From: Spirochaetaceae bacterium
GTDB taxonomy: Bacteria > Myxococcota_A > UBA9160 > UBA4427
DNA length: 64,000 bases
Reading direction: 5' to 3'
NCBI GenBank assembly: GCA_020632655.1
Contig: JACKFD010000004.1
Coordinates: 1-64,000 of the forward strand
Shown in pieces: positions 60,287 through 64,000 of this stretch. Every line of letters begins with the position of its first letter. Positions within the stretch are counted from its first letter, which is position 1. A program made the position numbers and the translations under genes. Under the pieces are notes generated by a model that saw only the letters and a list, made by a program, of their open reading frames with translations, had not been told where the DNA came from and did no database searches.

Positions 60287-60763
60287 TCAGACCGCGACCT
60301 GCCGCGGCACCCCGCGGATCGCGAGGCCGTAGAGCAGCAACGGCAGCTCCAGAGTCAGGCCGAGGAAGGCGAGGAAGACGGCGCCACCCCGCGCGACGCG
60401 GCTGGCGAGCCAGGCGTCGGGGAGCTGCGTGTAGAAGACGGCGAGCGCGAGCGCCGTCGCCACGAAGCCGGCCAGCGACATGACGACGAATTGCGCGAGC
60501 GAGTTGCCCTCGGCCTCGAATCGGAAGAGGAAGCCGGAGGCGAGATTCGTGCCGACCGAGACGCGGCTGCCCATGGCGACCGCGCCCAGGTAGTGGCTCC
60601 ACTCGTGCGCGAGATAGGCGCAGACGGCGAGCAACAGGCCCGTGACCCAGCCCGCGAAGTCGGCGACGAAATCGCCTCCCGCGGAGCGCGCGGCGAGCAG
60701 CCACCAGAGCGCGAGCGCCACGGCGAAGATCGTGCCGTCGCGGAGAGCGAATCGGATCAGCAT
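60287..60763 (-). CDS. small membrane metalloprotease-like protein with HExxH, 158 aa
   Basis: Four hydrophobic segments. The second carries CAYLAHEWSHYLGAVAMG, an HExxH zinc motif inside the membrane, as in M50/site-2 proteases. A second metal ligand of M50 (LDG) was not found. VVMSLAGFVATALALAVFY and LGLTLELPLLLYGLAI follow. ATG at 60763 follows GGAGCG; the longer frame upstream is low-complexity. It could be a minimal rhomboid-like or M50 relative, or a non-catalytic protein. Confidence 0.7.
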   Translation of the reverse strand: MLIRFALRDGTIFAVALALWWLLAARSAGGDFVADFAGWVTGLLLAVCAYLAHEWSHYLGAVAMGSRVSVGTNLASGFLFRFEAEGNSLAQFVVMSLAGFVATALALAVFYTQLPDAWLASRVARGGAVFLAFLGLTLELPLLLYGLAIRGVPRQVAV

Positions 60764-60870
60764 CGTCGCTCCGCCCTCCGATTCCGTCTCCCCGGCGCCC
60801 GGCCGCGGAGTGCCGGATCCGCGCGTCGCAGCGCCTCCTGAGGAAGCGCCGCGACGCACGGAGGAACGAC

Positions 60871-61059
60871 CTAGCTACCCGCCAGGCGGAGGTGGAGCAC
60901 CGCGCCCTTCGTGGTCGCCTCGAGATTCGCCCACTCGGCGAGCAGGCGGCAGCGGGTGACCTGGGCACTGCCCGGAGAGCCCATCTTGATCTTCAGCTCA
61001 CCCTTCGGGCTCTTGTTAAGACGATCGATCACAGCAGACCAGTCTCTGACTTTTCTCAT
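60871..61059 (-). CDS. small basic protein, 62 aa
   Basis: MRKVRDWSAVIDRLNKSPKG begins a short basic protein ending GAVLHLRLAGS, with no recognised family. It is preceded by the window's most AT-rich stretch, containing TTTGT-TGA-ACAAA (61081-61093), a likely promoter or operator. The ribosome site AGGA is only one base from the ATG, which weakens it. Base composition upstream differs from neighbours. Confidence 0.5.
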   Translation of the reverse strand: MRKVRDWSAVIDRLNKSPKGELKIKMGSPGSAQVTRCRLLAEWANLEATTKGAVLHLRLAGS

Positions 61060-61473
61060 TCCTCGAACCTAATACGATTGTTTGTTGAACAAAAGGACGC
61101 CGCGGCAGAGCATAGCCTCTTGCCAGCGATTGCCACCCGCCAGCACCGTCTTCCTTCGCATCCTTCGGCGGAGCCGCGGCGCAACGCGCGCTCGAGCGGC
61201 CTGGAGCGACGCGCGACAAACATGATGCCGTCCAGAGCGCATCCGTCACCTCCGGCCTAGCGTGGCCCGATCGCGAGCTAGGCGACCGGATCGTCGGTCC
61301 GAGACGCAGCCGGACGGGCCCCGGATGCCCTCGCCGCTTCGGTACCGGAGCGGCAGGTGGCTGCCGGTGGGTCGCCGGGCGCTGCGGGTGGACCACTCCG
61401 GTCCGCCCGTTGCCCGACGGACACGATCGAGCGTTCGTTCACCCGACGTCGGGGATCCGGAGCGAGCGCTCAG
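61060..61473. other. gene-poor region with AT-rich promoter-like patch and a hairpin
   Basis: About 410 bases with no supported ORF. The right side of the 62-aa gene is AT-rich (61060-61095). A hairpin GCCTAGC-15 bases-GCTAGGC (61255-61283) stands alone and might be a terminator for the SnoaL gene ending at 61474, although it lies 190 bases downstream. GC content returns to the local norm after 61100. Confidence 0.45.
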
Positions 61474-61908
61474 TCACCCGTTGTCGGGGAGATAGGTCTG
61501 GAAGAGCTCGCCGATCTCGGCCTCGGAATGCCGGGGGACCTTGTAGTAGGTCCGGATCGTCACGTCGCCGTTCTCCTCGAAACGATAGGTCTCGATCGAG
61601 AGGCCGATGTGGTCGCGGCCGCCGGAGGTGAAATGGTTTTCGAGGAGCCAGGCGACCTCGTTCCCGCAGATGAAGAGCGACCCGGGGACGATCCGGAAGC
61701 GGACGTGGGGCTGGAAGAGCTCCCAGGAGTCCACGCAGCAATGCTCGAAGCCGACCTTCTCGGGGGTGCCGACGGGGTCGAGCATCCGGAAGTTCCCCGG
61801 CGCGATGTTGCGGTAGTTGTCGATCCAGGCCTGCTTCTTGCCCTCGTTCCAGAGCCTGGGGTAGTTCTCGGCCCAGTTCTTGAGCTGATCGAAGGTCGGG
61901 GACGGCAT
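61474..61908 (-). CDS. SnoaL-like/NTF2-fold protein, 144 aa
   Basis: Read PTFDQLKNWAENYPRLWNEG, KQAWIDNYRNIAPGNFRMLD and VDSWELFQPHVRFRIVPGSL, with IETYRFEENGDVTIRTYYKV near the end. The outline is an NTF2-like fold with the pocket between a long helix and curved sheet. Related proteins accompany steroid or polyketide metabolism, but this cannot be concluded here. GGAGCCC upstream of the ATG is weak. Confidence 0.82.
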   Translation of the reverse strand: MPSPTFDQLKNWAENYPRLWNEGKKQAWIDNYRNIAPGNFRMLDPVGTPEKVGFEHCCVDSWELFQPHVRFRIVPGSLFICGNEVAWLLENHFTSGGRDHIGLSIETYRFEENGDVTIRTYYKVPRHSEAEIGELFQTYLPDNG

Positions 61909-62027
61909 GGCGGGCTCCTCGGGTGGCTGGGTTTTCGACGTACGGCCGATTGCCGGATTCCCTTCGATCCCGAGCGGCGCACCGAGCCCGGCACCGACGC
62001 AGGAGGGAATCCCGACCTGTGCCGGAT

Positions 62028-62438
62028 TCAGCGCGGGTTCTCGTAGAAGACGTACGAGGTCGAGTAGTCGCTGAACTCGAAGTAGACCTTGGACTCGCCG
62101 GGATCGACGACGCCGTTCAGGTTCTCGTCGAGGACACCGTACCCGAATCGATAGGGCCGGGCTTCGTGGGATTTCGTGCCCGTGGCGGTCGTCAGCTTGT
62201 CGATCCGGAGGAAGCGGCGGACGAGCTTGTCGCCGGCGTAGATCTCGAGCACCCCGTCCGTGCCCGTCCAGTTCTGCACGCTGCGGCCGATCTGGTTCTG
62301 GGTCTCCTGGGTGCAGGCCACCGAGACGAGCAGGCCCGCGGCCAGGCTCGAGGCGATGGCCACCCCGCGAGCGGGACTGCCCCAGAGCCCGCGATCGCCG
62401 ATCCGTCGAATGCTCCTCATGCTGCCGGTTGCTCCCAT
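62028..62438 (-). CDS. lipoprotein of unknown function, 136 aa
   Basis: Signal region ends in the lipobox LVSVAC (about residue 41), so the mature protein is lipid-anchored. The rest has TDGVLEIYAGDKLVRRFLRI and VLDENLNGVVDPGESKVYFE, a calcium-binding-like Asp-rich loop (DENLNGVVDPGE). GATGSMRSI gives two possible ATG starts (62438, 62420). Function is unknown. Confidence 0.72.
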   Translation of the reverse strand: MGATGSMRSIRRIGDRGLWGSPARGVAIASSLAAGLLVSVACTQETQNQIGRSVQNWTGTDGVLEIYAGDKLVRRFLRIDKLTTATGTKSHEARPYRFGYGVLDENLNGVVDPGESKVYFEFSDYSTSYVFYENPR

Positions 62439-62484
62439 CGGCTGCGCCGCCGACCGGCCGCCGATCCTAACACGCCGCGGGGCT

Positions 62485-62580
62485 CGCAACCGGTGGCCGG
62501 AGACACGGACCGCCCGCGTCTTCGCAACCGGTGGCCCGAGACACGGACCGCCCGCGCCTTCGCAACCGGTGGCCCGAGAC
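62485..62580. repeat. 38-bp tandem repeat, about 2.5 copies
   Basis: The unit CGCAACCGGTGGCCCGAGAC plus 18 more bases recurs at 62485, 62523 and 62561, the last truncated. Copies differ at two or three positions (GGCCGGAG versus GGCCCGAG, GTCTT versus GCCTT). It lies between the lipoprotein start and the next gene's stop; no coding function. Confidence 0.85.
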
Positions 62581-62588
62581 GGCCCACC

Positions 62589-62903
62589 TCAGCGCGCGAG
62601 ACAGTCGTCCCAGCAGCGAGCCCCGATCTCGATCGTGCCCGCCGCCTCGAGGCAGCCGAGCACGCATCGATCGAGCTCGCTCAGCCGCTCGCAACGCCCC
62701 TCCCCGCGCCATTCGTCGAGGTCGTAGCCCGAGATCTCGTGCCGGATGTCGACGGCGTAGCCGCAGAGGTCGAGCTTGCGGCCGACCGTGAACTCGTTCT
62801 GCGTGAGGTGGGGCCCCGCGACGAGGCGAACGACGATGGCGCCGCCCCAGAAGGCGAGGAAGAGCAGGAGCGAAGCGATGCCGAGTGCTGCCAGGTACCG
62901 CAC
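62589..62903 (-). CDS. small Cys-rich membrane-anchored or secreted protein, 104 aa
   Basis: N-terminal hydrophobic helix (LAALGIASLLLFLAFWGGAIVV split at 10-31) then a Cys-rich periplasmic domain with DLCGYAVDI, GRCERLSELDRCVLGC and RCWDDC. Six Cys suggest disulfides. Starts 2 bases after the stop of the DUF3859-like gene and is presumably co-transcribed. No family known to me. Confidence 0.68.
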   Translation of the reverse strand: MRYLAALGIASLLLFLAFWGGAIVVRLVAGPHLTQNEFTVGRKLDLCGYAVDIRHEISGYDLDEWRGEGRCERLSELDRCVLGCLEAAGTIEIGARCWDDCLAR

Positions 62904-62905
62904 GG

Positions 62906-63481
62906 TCAGCGCCCCTCACGGGGCACGTCCTGCGGCGACGTCGCCCGATCGTCCGACGCCGCGCAGTCGAGCTCGAAGGCGTGGCTCGCGAGCACGCGTC
63001 CGTCGGTCGTGCGGCGAAGCTGCCACTCGTAGCGACCGCTGCGCCGCTCCTCGGGGCGCGAGATCGCCCACAGGCTTCGACCGACGAAGCGCGAGCCATC
63101 GTCGGGCGACTCGGGGCCCCGGGGCCCGGCGGGACTCTCGCGCACGGCGCGCGGGACGCCCTCGATCGCGAGCTCGGGATGCACCCAGAAGGCCTGCACC
63201 GGGATCGGTCCGCCGCTGCCCTGTGGCACGCCGATCTCGAAGTCGACGCCGAAGAGCCGACCGACCTCGCACGGTACGGAGTCGGTCCGAACGACCAGCA
63301 CGGGGTGACCGTCACGGATCTCGAACTCGCCGTAGGCGACGACGTTCGGTTCGATGCGCTCCGGATCGATCGGGTCCGGGCCGCAGGCCGTGAGCGCAGC
63401 CCCGATCGCCAGCAGGAGCGCGCGGATCCCCTGTCGCACGCCATGGACGTGCGGGGATCGACTCGAGTCGGAGTACGACAT
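62906..63481 (-). CDS. DUF3859-like lipoprotein, 191 aa
   Basis: Lipobox ALTAC follows ALLLAIGAALTAC at about residue 33. The mature domain reads YGEFEIRDGHPVLVVRTDSV, LFGVDFEIGVPQG, PVQAFWVHPELAIEG and WQLRRTTDGRVLASHAFELD, matching the beta-sandwich of the DUF3859 family. GGAGGAGC stands 7 bases before the ATG at 63481. The longer open frame upstream lacks this. Function unknown. Confidence 0.78.
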   Translation of the reverse strand: MSYSDSSRSPHVHGVRQGIRALLLAIGAALTACGPDPIDPERIEPNVVAYGEFEIRDGHPVLVVRTDSVPCEVGRLFGVDFEIGVPQGSGGPIPVQAFWVHPELAIEGVPRAVRESPAGPRGPESPDDGSRFVGRSLWAISRPEERRSGRYEWQLRRTTDGRVLASHAFELDCAASDDRATSPQDVPREGR

Positions 63482-63547
63482 GCGGGGCTCCTCCAGGATT
63501 CGCGCCAGCGACGATGGACGGTCGACGCCGTCGCAGCGCATCCGCGG

Positions 63548-63898
63548 CTAGAAGCGCTCCTCGCCACGCGCGCGCCAGGGATCCGGGAAGTCGCGATAGA
63601 GCGCGAAGACGAGATCCGTGGCGTGTTGGTTGACCGCGTGGTGGAGCGCCTCGATCGGACCGCTTCGCGCCGACACGTCGCGGAACGCGCGATCGAGCTG
63701 GGCGAGATCCTCGACCTCGATCACGACGTGGAACTCGCCGAGGGTGCTCGGACCGAGGCCGAGCTTGCGGCGGGTGATGCGATGGCCCGCGATGCGACCG
63801 GCCTCGCGCAGCGCTTCGAGGTAGCGATCGACGTCCTCGCAGAAGCCGACGTCGGAGACGCCCGGCCGGAGGTTGCACCAGATGTGATAGAGATCCAT
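63548..63898 (-). CDS. conserved-looking small protein (DUF6614-like), 116 aa
   Basis: A ferredoxin-like fold is suggested by MDLYHIWCNLRPGVSDVGFC at the start and a second half HRITRRKLGLGPSTLGEFHV VIEVEDL with LDRAFRDVSARSGPIEALHH. The wording is like a small family of dimeric alpha+beta barrel proteins. Starts 28 bases after the stop of the partial gene at the window edge. Role not known. Confidence 0.72.
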   Translation of the reverse strand: MDLYHIWCNLRPGVSDVGFCEDVDRYLEALREAGRIAGHRITRRKLGLGPSTLGEFHVVIEVEDLAQLDRAFRDVSARSGPIEALHHAVNQHATDLVFALYRDFPDPWRARGEERF

Positions 63899-63926
63899 CG
63901 CCGAGCTCCCGCGCCCCACACGCGCG

Positions 63927-64000
63927 CTAGACCGGCAGGTCCTCGCGCCGGAAGATCGCCTCGAGCTCGACGCCGCGCGCGGAGAAGGCCTCCGCAGCGC
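63927..64000 (-). CDS. C-terminal end of a gene running off the right edge
   Basis: The minus-strand frame ending at TAG 63927-63929 reads AAEAFSARGVELEAIFRRED and then LPV. Only the last 23 residues are inside the window, so no product can be named. The neighbouring genes on the same strand begin 28 bases after its stop, so it is probably upstream in the same run. Confidence 0.55.
   Translation of the reverse strand, partial: AAEAFSARGVELEAIFRREDLPV

Noticed and set aside
61255..61283. GCCTAGC/GCTAGGC inverted repeat considered as another attC or attI
   Set aside because: Stem is short, lacks the GTT/AAC core of an attC and there is no cassette or integrase near it.
62485..62580. Considered as a CRISPR array
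   Set aside because: The 38-base units abut directly with no variable spacers.
1..64000. rRNA and tRNA genes
   Set aside because: No tRNA cloverleaf with a conserved TTCRA loop or rRNA segment was recognised by eye; a tRNA scan would decide.

Overview
The window is GC-rich DNA from a Gram-negative bacterium. The evidence for an outer membrane is an LptF/LptG lipopolysaccharide permease, a phosphate-selective-type porin, an autotransporter-type barrel, GspA/GspB and several lipoproteins. The mixture of tandem ArsA ATPases, a RegB/RegA redox pair, an F420-type oxidoreductase, type II pantothenate kinase and many small zinc-ribbon proteins points to a deltaproteobacterial-grade lineage (Myxococcota, Binatota or a relative). 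That placement is inference; no rRNA or tRNA gene was recognised. Genes are dense, on both strands, and often overlap by 4 bases.

Region 1 (1-3.6 kb) is the proximal end of a chromosomal integron. It has an IntI integrase on the + strand, a junction with the first cassette at about 1744-1750, and at least three leftward-facing cassettes separated by near-identical attC sites of about 178 bp. The array runs off the left edge. Region 2 (3.6-16.3 kb) holds gspA-gspB, pantothenate kinase, an AMIN-domain membrane protein, a three-gene arsA-arsA-BtuF-like operon, a zinc-ribbon protein and an acyl-CoA ligase. Region 3 (16.5-30.1 kb) holds a parvulin-type isomerase, a TetR regulator, a cupredoxin-like protein, a MATE exporter, the RegB/RegA two-component pair, a DNRLRE-type secreted protein with a sorting-signal-like tail, a Crp/Fnr regulator, and a cytochrome c plus Na+/H+ antiporter pair. 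Region 4 (30.4-40.1 kb) holds a caspase-like lipoprotein paired with an autotransporter barrel, an F420-type oxidoreductase, a methyltransferase with a duplicated start region, small zinc-ribbon and SelW-like proteins, a formamidopyrimidine-DNA glycosylase, and a TetR regulator.

Region 5 (40.1-58.2 kb) looks like an envelope-glycolipid modification and export neighbourhood. It has two sulfotransferases, a single-chain LptF-LptG fusion, an intact ELM1-family protein and a broken second ELM1 copy, and a glycosyltransferase-like protein. It also has a tight five-gene set: an LpxO/AspH-type hydroxylase, a P-loop NTPase, an alpha/beta hydrolase, an OprO/P porin and an ABC exporter with a degenerate ATPase domain. 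A 3'(2'),5'-bisphosphate nucleotidase nearby could clear the PAP left by the sulfotransferases. This set is the best candidate here for an undescribed system. Frameshifts cluster at 52.9-53.96 kb, which could be decay or sequence error.

Region 6 (55-64 kb) holds a neutral-sphingomyelinase-like enzyme, a cupin, SnoaL-like and START-like proteins, a small membrane metalloprotease-like protein, an AT-richer patch at 61.0-61.1 kb, and several small secreted or hypothetical proteins.
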